Source: Marthasterias glacialis (taxonomy: Eukaryota; Echinodermata; Asteroidea; Forcipulatida; Asteriidae). From it: a stretch of DNA of 64,000 nt. The position numbers were made by a program, and so were the translations under genes. Of this stretch, positions 48,801 to 60,000 are shown piece after piece. The notes under the pieces were generated by a model. That model was not told the origin of the DNA and did not search any database. It was given only the letters and a program-made list of their open reading frames with translations. Location of the stretch: assembly GCA_911728455.2 (NCBI GenBank), contig OU452222.1, forward strand, positions 9,756,108-9,820,107. Direction: 5' to 3'. Within the stretch, counting starts at the first letter, position 1; the number at the start of each line of letters is the position of its first letter.

Positions 48801-51800
48801 GGCATTATTATGATTAATCATACCTCAAGTCATCCTTGAAGGCATCAGAGTTGGCCTGGCTGGTACGGACAGCAAGCTCGAGGAGGGATTCCAACCGGCT
48901 TGGGATGATCTCATCCACTTGTTTCTTCAATTCCTCAGTCGTTATGTCCATCAGATGGACAAAGAAGTCTCCTTGCTCCAGCAGGAAATATCTCTTGATG
49001 GACCTAGTCAGATTGAAAAACATTTAGCTTTTAGGGGATCTGGTTAGCTTGTTGGTTTTTTCTGCCTTTCACCTCAGTGACCCCGGTTCGAATCCTGGCT
49101 TTGACAGGAGCCTTGCAGGTGGCTTCACCTTTGTGACCCCAGTTCAAATTTTGACTCCGACCAGAGCCTTGTATGTGGATTGAGTTTTCAGTCCCTACCT
49201 GATTGCAGGGTTCTTCCCCTATTTGAGGTTTTCCTCCAACATTGAGGATCTACATCAAAAACTGATTATTTCTTCATCTCTACCGTTTAGTCGCTTTTTG
49301 GGGGTATCCCTTGGTTTCATTAACAGAAAGATTTAAAACTAAGACTTAAATATGATTGTTTTACTCAGTCCAAACCCCTTTTCCGTGCTCCCTGGTTTGT
49401 CAAGACCTAATCCATCCCTCTGGGCATTATAGGACAAGCAAATTGGACAGCTCAGAGTAATTTACACTTGCTTGTAAGATGTCTTGGAGATGTCTATGAT
49501 GTTAAATCAGTGACATGTAATGGACGGGGCTTCAACCTGATCAGTTATTTCCATACCTGAGCCTTGGCATGAGTTCTCTATCCTCCATGATGTGATCCAG
49601 CAATACCTTACTAGCATACTGATAGGCATGTTCAATATGATCTACATACTGACGCTCCTTCAATGTGTAAAGTATCTCTTCAGCGTGAGGACACTTGGGA
49701 TCACGACCTTGACAGAACCAAAAAATCAAATACACAATTTGAAAATCTTAAACACCTTAATGGTGGAAAAATGCTTTATTACTGCATCATGATAAAGGTC
49801 TCCACAAAGGAAATTTTAAAGTGAAAGATAAGACTAATCTCTTTTGGATAGCCGAGGCTTTGAGAAGGATGTTCTCACCACACTCCCTGATGACGTTGAG
49901 GTATTTCCCTGTCCGTAGTATTTTATCAGCGACCATCTCTAGGAAGACTGGTATCCTGTCTCGGCAGACGGTGTAGTGTTGTTCCCAGTAGGCATCATTG
50001 TATTCCTGTTGTAGTTTCTCCTTGCGGTATGCTTCGTGCTCCTCTATCATGAACTGGAAATGCAGGAGAGGAAATAAAAGTTAGCATAAAACTTTATCGC
50101 ATTTGACTTTACCTGAACATGGGAACTTGGTTTGAGCCAGAGAGGTGTCTGGGCGTCTTTTGGACACCCAGTGGGTTTTTCAAATTTTCCCTTAACCTCC
50201 CCCAAGCTATCAAAATCCAACTGTATGTTTTGTTTGATTCTGTTGAACTGAGGACTGCACTAGAAAACTGATTATGCTTTACATGGGATCAGGCATACCA
50301 CGATAATCAGTTTGGGTGTTGTTGAGTAACCAACCATGTTGGGTTTTGTGAAGAAGTATCCAAGTCAATCACTCAAGGGAGTTAGGAATTAATTTGGGGC
50401 AACTGACTCCATCATTCAAATACATGTGAAAGTATTGTAGGACTAGTTTGGACATACTATTTTTCATCACAGCAAAATTTAGAAACGCTTTCCTCTAATT
50501 CTGGCTGAAACACACCTCACTGAATGGGTCATCCATGGTAGACAGATCCATTAAGCCATGCCCCTTAATGCATTGACCAATCACTGCAAACACATGCCCA
50601 AAAGTCTGACGCATTAAAATCCAATTACAAAATGTCAACAAATTTATGTCATTTGGACTGCTACGTTCTGTCTTTTGTTTGAGGCGCAGAGCAAAGAGTA
50701 AAGTGCCTATCTGTGCTGACTACCAGCAGGCGCCATGAATAGTCAGTTGATACTGTGGGCAGGACTTATGTGATCCATTTATTCCCTTGTAGATCTACGT
50801 ATCTTAAAGGGGTGTGGGTGTACAGATTGACATGTATTGGGTGAAGGAAGGCATATACATACTTCGCAGTACGGGTCTTTGATAATTCCCTTGTAGATCC
50901 ACTTCTCTAAGACCTCAAAGTAAGGCGCACTGGCGGACTGTGTGAGGAATAGGCATAGATTCTGTGCCCTGGTGTCTCTATATACGAGAACAAAAAAGAC
51001 AAGAAATGACAGTCAAAACAACACAGAAAGGACCTTTCTACTTTTTAGATCATTATATGTAGAAAACCAATAAATTCTTTGTACCAAAAAAAAAAGAATT
51101 ATGTAACAGATTTAATCAAAACAATTTGACCACATTATTTTGCAAAGGAAAATGATTTGTTGGGGTGAGGCAGACTAAAAGAAAATCAGAAGAAAGGAAG
51201 AACAGAACAATTAATACAAAAAGAAATTGAAGTTCAAGGAAGTTCACGGATATGAATCAAGAATTAGTTGTCTGCTAAACTTGTTCCAGTAGTTGAGACA
51301 AGACTTTTTTAAATAATTACGTCCTGTAGCAAAAGTCATTGCAGATTTTTCCCGTCTGGCAGTGCTTTAAGTATTGTAAGAATGAACACTAGACTGCATT
51401 AGCATGGGCCAAAATCCCACAAGGACCATCTGTCAACTGGCGACTGATATTGCCTGGTACCCAACACATGTTTTTGTGCATAAGTACTAGTTTAAAACAG
51501 CCGCTAGTCGACAAATGGTCGTTGTGCAAATTTGGCCTTGGATATCGTTCTCCTAGTTGGCAAACATTTTTTACAGTGAGCAGAGAAAATTCTCACCCAA
51601 TCATGGTGATCGTTCTCTCGTGCAGTAAGCTAAGAACAGCACCCCCTGTTGATGCCCCTCGGTCTATGGATAGTGCTATAGAGGATAGGATCTCCATAGT
51701 CTGCTTGCAGGGTTGGATGTAGAACCAGAATCGCTGCAGGGGGAGTTGGCCTTGTCGGAACTGGTGCTCAAGCTGTGCTGTTAGAATAGAGTACTCCTAC

Positions 51801-54800
51801 AATAAAGATCATTGTTATGTTTATTAAACCGGTGAACAGAAAATGGTTACTCATTTCACAATGCAAGAATCAGACACGTGACTTTGTGATTGTGAAGAAA
51901 AACGAAAACTGCCCAGCATACAAAACATTGCAGTGTTTTAGTTTATCTGTGGTGTTGGTACTGGAGAATTTGAATCAGTTGCATACATTCTATCATTATT
52001 CCTGACTTGGGGTGTCTTAAACATGACTTAAAACAGACCATGGAATTTTTTTGTAAGTCCCAAGATCAGAGGCCAATTTCACAGAGTGACTCTTAGCAAA
52101 AATTGTTGTTTTTACCAAAACAGGACCATCAAAATCAGTGTATTTATTGAAAACTAGAAAAAAAAAATTATTCCCTTTTCAAAAAGCCAACGATATTCTT
52201 TCCTGTTCAGACAGAACTTACTTTTATAAGGGTCTTCATAGCTCCACACAAGGCATGGTTAACCACACCATACTCAAATGAAGATTTGTCCTCAATGAAT
52301 CGGACCACAGTAGAGTACATAGTACATACAGGTAAAATGCGATTGGCAACTTCCCGCAAAGAGATGTCCAGTGATGGGTCAATGATAAATGTGCGGCCTG
52401 ACGGTTGGTCAGTGGGTGGACGAAGCAGAATGTACTTTCCTTCTGTCCCCTAAAACAGATACAATAATATGGAATGAATTTTTTACCTTAGAGAGAGGAC
52501 AAAATTGCCCATAAATACAACTTTGGAAAACTTATTTGAAAAACAGTCATGGTCATTAGGCTGTACACAGGTCCTGAAACTACAGATTTTACAGTCACAA
52601 CCAGATTCAATTTACCAACCCTACACATCACAAGAAATTACAAACACATCAACTCACCGTCATGACCATGAGGAGGTCCTGGACAATAGCCAGTTCCTGC
52701 ACTCCCAGAGGAAGAGTCCCAAGGGCCACACCAGGCTCTGAGGTTCCAGGACTGGTCACAAAGTCTCCGGATAGGTTTGGCCTCTCAAACACCCAAGCGG
52801 ACAGCTCCGGTAGCTTGAGAGATACTGAAAATGTAAATGCAAAACTTGAAGTTACAGGTACAGCATTGGTTTATTTGAGCCTTAAAACACAGAGATACTT
52901 AGACGTCACAAGCTCAAACAGCGCCCTCACTGGGTCTTCCTTTGACCTCTCGAGGTACAACGAAGACCTAAATTATTGGTTGAGAGTTGTGCACGGCGTG
53001 CACAAAAGACATGTTTTCATTGTTCTCTTTAAAAAAATCTTCAAAAATAATACACACAGTAGCTTTTTATAGGTTGAATCTTTTGGTTGTTCAATACTAC
53101 CATAAATATTGATTTAAATAGTCTAAGTATAGAAAAAGCAGCAGGTTTGTCAACTTTACTGATGTTGGACCTCACTTAAAAAAAGTGGAACCTAATTGTT
53201 AATTTTTTGTCTTTAAAAAGAAATAACATCGCTCTTTTATCACTCTTGGTACCACCACATCCCACATGTAATGCTTACAGTTTTTCCTAGATTGTTTTTC
53301 CCTCATCATTTTCTTGAAGACTTCAGATGCTTGACTGGTGGTAGCCCCACTGCTCGCTAAATTTAACAGCTGGTTCCGAAGCTATAACAACAAACAAGTT
53401 TTAAAGTTTTTGTTTTGTTTTCGTCAAATACGGGAAAGCTTACAGCATCAGTGGGCTAATGAACAGTACAGATAAGTAAATTCATAGGTAATTGTGAAAT
53501 AGAGGAAAAGTCTATAAATGCAAGTCTTTAAATAACAAATACAGGCTTGAAATAGTCTTGCAATAATTCAGAGTGACATTTCCAAAGGAATGGTCAAACA
53601 AAAACAAGTGAAGAAGTTTTCATCCCCAAAAAGCATTACCTCTGAAACTTCTTGTTCAGACATTTTGGAGCCAGATGCCGGCAATACAGCCCTGTCCATA
53701 GCCATCTGCATAGCCTGGGCATTCTGTTGTAGTACGGCTACTGTGTCTTTGTCCTCAGATAACTTGGACAAGAGGTAGACAAAGGCATCCAAGTCTCTGA
53801 CACTGTTGGTTAAAGCATATGAAACTCTGTGGGCATTTTGAATTCACACATCCATCAAACTCCTTCCAAATATGGAAACAAAACACTTGGATATTTTGAC
53901 TCATATAATAACATTTTTATGTTAAACCCCAGGTCAAAAATGGTCAGCTTATTATAGTTCTGATGAATCCACAGCACCGAACTCTGAAAAAATAAGGGTA
54001 ATAATTTGGGGGAGGATTTATGGTTATAAAAGTAGAGAAAATTTGGTACAACTGCCATTTTTCCTGAGAGTATTTTTCACACACGGGGACAACTTACTTT
54101 TTTGACTTTAGCTCATCATATTTCTGGAGGAAATCCACTGGGGTCTGAGAGAACTCAGCAATCTTGCGCTTAGCACTATGTGCAGACACCTGTGTGGTCA
54201 CATACGGTGTGCGATTCTTTACAAGTAGGTCTACATACAGCTCTGGTCCATCCACACCATGCAGACTACATTGGATGGAAAGAGAACAGAATGCAGTATT
54301 TAGGGAAATGTGCATCAAAACATCAGTGCGCTTACAGTTTTTCTTTTAATAAGCAACAATGAAAAGCAAATGAATTTTGAATAATCCAGAACTAGTACTC
54401 TCATATAAAAACATTTTTTTTGTGCACAGTTGTGACCAAAGGTGGATGATTTCCATTTCTTATTTCAAAATATACCTGTGGTAACTGACAAACTAAAGTT
54501 CAGGAACTTGATAAAACTGGTATGCATGACTTGAATACAAACAACAATAATGCACGAATAGAAAGTAAAAAGAAATTCAAACAAAAATATCTGACACTGG
54601 TTTAAACAAATTTTTGAAATACTGAACAAAATAATTATGGTTCAACAATTTGGCTTCAAATTGTATGATAAACGTACACATTGACTACAAGTATGGAATG
54701 ATGGCTGTGTCACAATCACTTTATTATTACTCTTTATCTTCCAGTACGCGCTAATCCTCCAATCAAATTGTATAACAGGAGTGTGATAATATTCCACATC

Positions 54801-55476
54801 ATACTCCCAGTAGTCTTTATTGCACTGTGCGTATTATGAGTATCTTGCGTCACGCTTCGTATACGGACAGTGCAAAAGTAATGTTCTAAACTTTGAGTGT
54901 TGCACATGCTGCTCTTCATGAAATAACGTTGAACTTCATATGTCGCACGTGAAAAAGGTATGAAGTTGATTGGAAGATATTTTCACTATCACACTCATGC
55001 TCATGGAATACGGGAAAAAAAAAGCGCGTCTGCGACCCATATCCCACTCAGCCTGCAGCCTCAAGGGTTATGGGACGCAGAAGCGCTATATTTTTCCAGC
55101 TTCCACTCGTGCTTGTGTGATAACTTATAATATTTACTCTGTTGTTTATAATGGTGTCTTTGTAAGAAAAGTGTACCCATGATCGTGGCTGTACACTTCG
55201 CAATTCACTTGGCTCTACCTCTAGAAATGGAACAGTCTAGATTTTAAAAGGGGGCATTAAGGAGCATTAATTAACCCCTTCCACAGATTAAGGCTTGCAT
55301 ACAAAGGTCACAGCGAGAGAGGTGTTAAAATTGGGTTATTGCAGTGAAGGGGTTTTTCTTTCAATGAATATGTGTGATATAGTTCAAAACATGCAATGTA
55401 AATAGCAATGGAAAAGATCATACCCTAGAATCTTGATGAGTTCACTGACTTGATGATGAACACGAAACTCACTCAT
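42851..55476 (-). CDS. TUBGCP2: Gamma-tubulin complex component 2 (GCP2), 19 coding exons
   Basis: GCP2 pairs with GCP3 in the gamma-tubulin small complex, a building block of the ring complex that nucleates microtubules at centrosomes. Exons: 55424-55476, 54098-54265, 53640-53802, 53279-53381, 52658-52824, 52222-52449, 51597-51796, 50863-50977, 49879-50053, 49557-49707, 48824-49003, 48049-48122, 47386-47492, 46994-47064, 46091-46265, 45105-45248, 43851-43967, 43089-43338, 42851-42945. All are GT-AG and in phase, giving 911 aa, close to human GCP2 (902). Diagnostic strings are the start MSEFRVHH, NRTPYVTTQVSAHSAKRKIA, KSSFEYGVVNHAL, ADKILRTGKYLNV, RSIKRYF, QGDFFVHLMD, ALTRYQMLFRH, QYYMMFEVVEP, LKDCMLTNPELLK and RLDFNGFYTE. 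GRIP1 begins near residue 219 and GRIP2 occupies the C-terminal half. The tail is Ser-rich. If the last intron is retained, the frame instead ends at 43042 after a short alternative tail. Confidence 0.95.
43530..43800 (+). repeat. Two-unit tandem repeat in a TUBGCP2 intron
   Basis: A unit of about 120 bp with CTGACCATTCAATRTYACCC, GTTTTGAATGATA, GCCTGCAATATGRTA and an ATGTAGTGAATGCAT-like end occurs twice in tandem. A third related copy lies at 44610-44835 in the neighbouring intron, and weaker similarity exists to 40159-40492. Confidence 0.7.
44610..44835 (+). repeat. Dispersed copy of the 43530-43800 repeat
   Basis: CCCACTGTCTGACCAGTTAA, ATTTTGAAAGACAGATAAA, GCCAGCCTGCAATATGATAC and ACAGTACAAG follow the same order as at 43530-43800. 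It lies in the intron between exons at 45105-45248 and 43851-43967. Confidence 0.6.
49030..49270 (+). repeat. tRNA-derived SINE
   Basis: An A-box-like GGTTAGCTTGTTGGTT (about 49042) and a B-box GGTTCGAATCC (about 49085) sit at pol III promoter spacing. A second degenerate B-box-like GTTCAAATT and a CCTACCTGATTGCAGGGTTC and TTTTCCTCCAACATTGA tail follow, resembling SINE tails of marine invertebrates. It is inserted in a TUBGCP2 intron opposite to the gene. Not an intact tRNA. Confidence 0.6.
50543..50788. repeat. Diverged TIR element related to 3964-4226
   Basis: Left end GATCCATTAAGCCATGCCCC with TTGACCAATCACTGC; right end GGCAGGACTTATGTGATCC is a degenerate inverted match. It lies in a TUBGCP2 intron between the exons at 50863-50977 and 49879-50053. 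Confidence 0.5.
52894..52945 (-). repeat. Short dispersed repeat, inverted match of 1581-1632
   Basis: Reverse complement of the repeat at 1581-1632, with GACGTCACAAGCTCAAA and AGCGCCCTCACTG visible. It lies in the intron between the fourth and fifth coding exons of TUBGCP2. Confidence 0.5.
54735..55125 (-). repeat. Dispersed composite inverted-repeat element, copy C (inverted)
   Basis: Same two blocks as 22097-22592 but in reverse order and strand. It starts TATCTTCCAGTACGCGC, contains the complement of the TCCGTATAAGGAGCGTGACG-like region, and ends at GCTTGTGTGATAA. It lies in the TUBGCP2 intron between the first two coding exons. Confidence 0.7.
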
Positions 55477-55688
55477 GTTGATGTCTTTTCATAGAAACAT
55501 CCGACAATGAAAAGAAATGGACCTGTACAGATTGACAAAAATTAAATCAAACATTTGATACACTGTCATAGGCTGGTTACATGTAGAATAGATGGGATGT
55601 CTCATTTCTAAGTGAAAATGCTCATCTGGGCCGGACAGGTATAACTTATGTGTTCAGGGTTTAGGCATAATATCTAGATTGGTCTGCT

Positions 55689-55860
55689 GCATCCCAGTGG
55701 CGTAGCCAGCATCTTCTTTCGTAGGGGGGAAACGGGGTGTTCAGAGGCTGAGGGGGGAGGTGGGGTGATGATCCCACTTACAAAAAGCACGCTCCAGCTT
55801 TGATTCCTGATGGCCTTTTTCAACAAATTTCTTTTACCCCACCCCCCTCCCCCCAAAAAT
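55689..55860 (+). repeat. Partial GTGGCGTAGCCA-family element
   Basis: CAGTGGCGTAGCCAGC followed by a G-rich stretch and, further on, a C-rich stretch, as in 38858-39047 and 63625-63987. The right terminus is not clear, so it is probably truncated. Confidence 0.5.
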
Positions 55861-56030
55861 AAGACTTTTTCTTTTATTATTAACATTTACTGATAATTAC
55901 TCTGTTAGCTTAATGACTTTTAATGTTCATGTTGTTACCAGGCAGGCGGCAGGACAAGCAACAAAGCAATAAGTTTAGCTGTTTAAACTTTCAATCATAA
56001 TCATACTTAACTTAGTCCAAGTTACTGGAC

Positions 56031-56157
56031 CCTACAATGCTTTTTTGACATTTTGGACATTATCTCGCACACACGCCAGATCATGTCCAAAAATTTATAA
56101 AAAAAACTTAAAAGGCATTGTATTTTATTTGGAAGTTGGGTCCAGTAAAGCAGTGTA
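56031..56157. repeat. Diverged foldback element related to 31522-31643
   Basis: Ends TTACTGGACCC and GGGTCCAGTAA are inverted repeats. The interior has TTTTTTGACATTTTGGACAT and a degenerate complement, paralleling the palindrome near the Kelch gene. Confidence 0.6.
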
Positions 56158-56201
56158 AATCATAGTACTACTACACTAGTACTAGGTAGTAGTACTAGGC
56201 C

Positions 56202-56986
56202 TAGCCCCATACATTGTGCCAATACGCTGGACTCCCTCCGCTTCTTGGCCCAACGAACCCTGTCCGTTAAAACCAGACATCAACTTTCGAATCGAGACTT
56301 ACTTTTCTTGGCAAATTTATCCCTCAATGATCGGTCGGTCGTTGCTGTCAGACATGTCAGACTCACAGGCAGAGTCTGGAGAAGATTTCCGCACGATCCC
56401 CTGTGCGATAAATCCTAGGCTTTTGCTGGAATTTTATGTCAAATCTCGGTGATATAAGCCCATGTCAACGACGGCGGAGGAGCCATGATGGTTGCTGTTC
56501 AGCGCGGGTCGTATTTCTGCACTAGTCTTTATTCCAGCAGTCATTTTGCGACGTTTACCTGATAGTGGTGACGTCCAATGCGCCCAATCAGTCAGCACAT
56601 TCAAGAACGTTTACCGCTGCGCGACACCTTGACGTCACCACTATCAGGTAAACGTCGCAAAATGACTGCTGGAATAAAGACTAGTCCATCATGGCTCCTC
56701 CGCCGTCGTTGACATGGGCTTATATCACCGAGATTTGACATAAAATTCCAGCAAACGCCTAGGATTTATCGCACGGGGGATCGTGCTGAAATCTTCTCCA
56801 GACTCTGCCTGTGAGTCTGACATGTCTGACAGCAACGACCGACCGATCATTGAGGGATAAATTTGCCAAGAAAAAGTAAGTCTCGATTCGAAAGTTGATG
56901 TCTGGTTTTAACGGACAGGGTTCGTTGGGCCAAGAAGCGGAGGGAGTCCAGCGTATTGGCACAATGTATGGGGCTATACTAGGCCT
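56202..56986. repeat. Large inverted duplication (palindrome) at the TUBGCP2 5' end
   Basis: The left arm (about 56202-56575) and right arm (about 56631-56986) are inverted copies over about 345 bp. I count four substitutions and one single-base indel, plus a 30-base segment (about 56491-56520) only in the left arm. The roughly 55-base centre has TGACGTCA (CRE-like) and CCAAT motifs. Each arm carries an outward-facing GTAAGT donor (56302 on minus, 56876 on plus). Each also carries upstream ORFs such as MSDSNDRPIIEG read outward. Most simply a duplicated promoter and first exon. Confidence 0.85.
56563..56640. promoter_or_regulatory. Candidate bidirectional promoter at the palindrome centre
   Basis: TGACGTCC on the left and TGACGTCA on the right flank a spacer with CCAAT and CCCAATCA. 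CRE and CCAAT motifs near TSSs are common in housekeeping promoters. Its place upstream of the inferred TUBGCP2 first exon supports this; transcription start is not shown by sequence. Confidence 0.4.
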
Positions 56987-57042
56987 AGCCCAGGTAGGAC
57001 GTCTTTGGTAGTACAACGGAGACTGACGTCCTACCTGGGCTA
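56986..57042. repeat. Short hairpin element next to the palindrome
   Basis: TAGCCCAGGTAGGACGTC (56986-57003) and its exact complement (57025-57042) are separated by 21 bases. A weaker relative starts with AGCCCAGGTTAGACGTCTG near 23860. Confidence 0.8.
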
Positions 57043-57043
57043 T

Positions 57044-60000
57044 ACTTATTACTAGGCCTACTACTAGTGCTAATTTAGTAAAAACGAACAATAAAAATTT
57101 GGCCTACTTATACTTACTAGAGTAGTAGTACTACAGTAGTAGTCCTACCGCACTGCTGCTAGAGCTGCTGCTAAGAAGTGCTAACGTTCTGACGTAAGCA
57201 GGCTAATGCTCATTTGGTGCTTGTGCCGTGGTAGTGCTAGTTTAGTTACTAAAAATTTAAGCCCCTTTCTAGTAAATTTCTCCAGTTCACTATTCTAACG
57301 ATACAGCTTCCCCTTCTTATTTTTATTTTAGCTTACGTTTTGGCAAAACTTGCATTATATATTCACTGTTTATTGAAAAACAGAGCTATTCCACTAACCT
57401 GTTTAGTTTACAAAAACATGTGTATACACACAGACAGCTTATTTACTTCCGTCAGGCAGTCGAAGAACGCGCCATTTTTTTTTATCTGCTCACATCCAGA
57501 AAGAAATCATGTACGCATGCGTGTTCGGGGTCCTCTTTCGATATATAAAGATTTTATATCAGTAAAAATTACGCTTATTTAAATTTATTTAGCTCTTTTT
57601 TAACCTAAAATATTTTTTTTATGTAGAATATTATTTTATTTAAAACAATTAAGGTAAATATTTCTAAATTGTTTTCAACTGTGAATGTTTATTTAGAGAA
57701 TAGAGATAAAGCATCTTTCATTGTCGCCATTTTTGCAGAAAATTGTTTGCGAAGTTGCTGAGGTAAAGGAAGGTAAGCATACGATAAACAGCCAACAAGA
57801 ACACCGTGAACACCTACTTTCATCTGTTTCACAAAGTTTATACATTATAGCACAAATTAGTCCAACATAAAGAGTCTAATAATGGTTTGGTTTTCATAAA
57901 AATGGGTTGGAAAATATGGATGTGTTGGAGAATTGGTCGAGCCTTCAGCAAAAAGGGTTCGTGAGGATCGTGCACAAACGAACAGGGACTCGATCGGCCA
58001 TGTATTAGGGGACGCCCACGTGCTTACCGACGAACGAACAACAAAACTTCAAAAGTTAAGATAGTTGAGTGGTGAATCGCTTATGTTAAAAATAGGTTGC
58101 CTTGTTTTGTAGTATGTCGAAGTCGTGTTTGGAATTTCGCTCACACATCGGGTGCAAGGGTGCTGTTGCAGGCGCTGCATGCCGTCCATTCATTTTTATT
58201 TTAATCAGGGTCTGCCGCTAGAGGGCGCTCATCAACGTGAAAATGGTTGTGATTTTGTTTTTGGTTTTAAATTCAACTTAAATGTTGTCAGGAACTCTCA
58301 GCTGTGAGACACATTTTTAATCTAAATTGTTTTTGGAGATTCTTAAGTTCAAGTTGTAGCAAGCAAGTAGACCTTAACAAACAAAATTGCTGGTTTAAAG
58401 TCTACTGACTGTAAAAAAACTAGAGCAGCTATTCATGTTTTTTCTCCCATTTCTTTTTTCAACCTTCATTCAAAGGTTAAATTCACTAACAGTAAAAGTT
58501 ATTTATATGATGATATGGTAACAGCCTCTGGAGGATATTCTTTTGGAATTTAGTTTTTACTTTGATTTGGGAAGCCCTGTAACCGAGAATTTCTCAACAA
58601 TGGATGAATTGCTGAAGCTAAGCTGTAATCCTGTATCACGACCGGGTTGTTTTTCAAAACTTCAGAAACGGCAGAATCCAATTACCCTTTTTTTATTTTT
58701 ATTCCTGGAAGTTAAATCATCTCGTCTGATGTTTTGCCATTACTACTAGGCAATACTACTGACACTGTACATCTACCTTGCCTCAACCATCTGACATCTC
58801 TTAAAGGCTAGGCGTACGGCCAGAATACAACTTGATTCGGACAATCATAAAAATGATGCTGACTATTAAGCCTGCTGGATGCAACAAGATCAGTTAGCTT
58901 GAACAAAGCGTCTTTTGTTCTCTGCTAAGTGTAACAAAATCAAACAATATTTTATAGTTGTTTGATTTTGTTTTATAGATTAAACCTCTCATGTTACCAT
59001 CTTTTGAACTTAAATTTTAATGAGATATTCACATATTAACAATTTAACAGCAGTTTTAAACTATGCTTGAAAAATATGTACTTCTTGTAATGGTTGGAAT
59101 ATAATTCTTGAGACATAAAGCAGGCAAGGGGCCAAGGGGTCAGTCTAATTATTTCAAATCAAGAAGACACAACTGTGGTAAAATTTCAAGGCAAAGGCAA
59201 ATTAGTAAACTTCAATGCCAACAAATGTATGGATCATTGAAATGCCATATTGGTCCTCTGCAAGCTGATTCACATCAAGAGTGCATACATTTGAACATTT
59301 GTAGGTGTATCAAGAAATACAATGCAGATCTTCTGAGGAATTAAACAACCGCATGAGAAATTGCACACATTGCTATGTACAAAATAAATTAAATTACAGT
59401 ACACGCTTGTACAATGAGCTAAGCATTTACCACATTCAGCATACACAAAGTTTTAAAACTTACATTGAAATTAAGGGGGGAAAAAACATCGGTCATGGCT
59501 GCAAAAGCCTGTAATGTACTCCGGTGCTGGAATTATTCAAACACCTTTCAATTGCTGTAAAGCTCTAATTACATTTAATTCATGTTTAAACCACAATTAA
59601 GCTCATACTCGATCACAATTGCATACAGTTTTTCATGATCTTTCACCACTAATGAAATAATGAACGCCACATGAAAAAGTGAGAAAATAATAACTATTTC
59701 ATTGAAGGAAACTCAATTTTCAAGTTGATGGTGACTCCGAATAATTTGAAGCTCACTGCCCTTTATTTATCTGAAATTCACTATTACATACTGTACATTA
59801 AAAGCGCAAAATGCGTAAATACAGCTGAATCATTCCCAGTTCCAGCAGACCTGCAAAGAGGTGTGCCAGCTTCCATCAAGGTCTTGCCTATAATGTAATC
59901 TTCCATCTAAAACAGCTCATTATTAGTGCTGCAACGGATACTTTGTTTAGTTGTTCGTTTTTGTGGGGGGGGGGTTGAGGGTTTTTCTATTCTTTTTGTC

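Larger units (their letters stand above)
55522..56202 (-). other. Candidate intron between 5' UTR exon and coding exon of TUBGCP2
   Basis: A good acceptor (TTTTTGTCAATCTGTACAG) ends at 55523 on the minus strand, 46 bases before the ATG. A strong donor (AAAA|GTAAGT) lies at 56302 in the left palindrome arm. Together they suggest a non-coding first exon inside the palindrome. The region also holds the repeats at 55689-55860 and 56031-56157. Confidence 0.4.

Noticed and set aside
49030-49110. Possible tRNA gene because of a B-box GGTTCGAATCC
   Set aside because: The cloverleaf arms do not pair as in a functional tRNA and a SINE-like tail follows, so it was called a SINE.
56216-56452. Open frames of 78 and 110 aa in the palindrome arms
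   Set aside because: They are the same sequence read inward in both arms, opposite to the splice donors. Open frames on both strands of an inverted repeat are expected together.
58543-59514. Several 60-80-aa plus-strand open frames (58543, 59108, 59305)
   Set aside because: No recognised motifs, poor splice context and AT-rich composition; could be non-coding transcript sequence.
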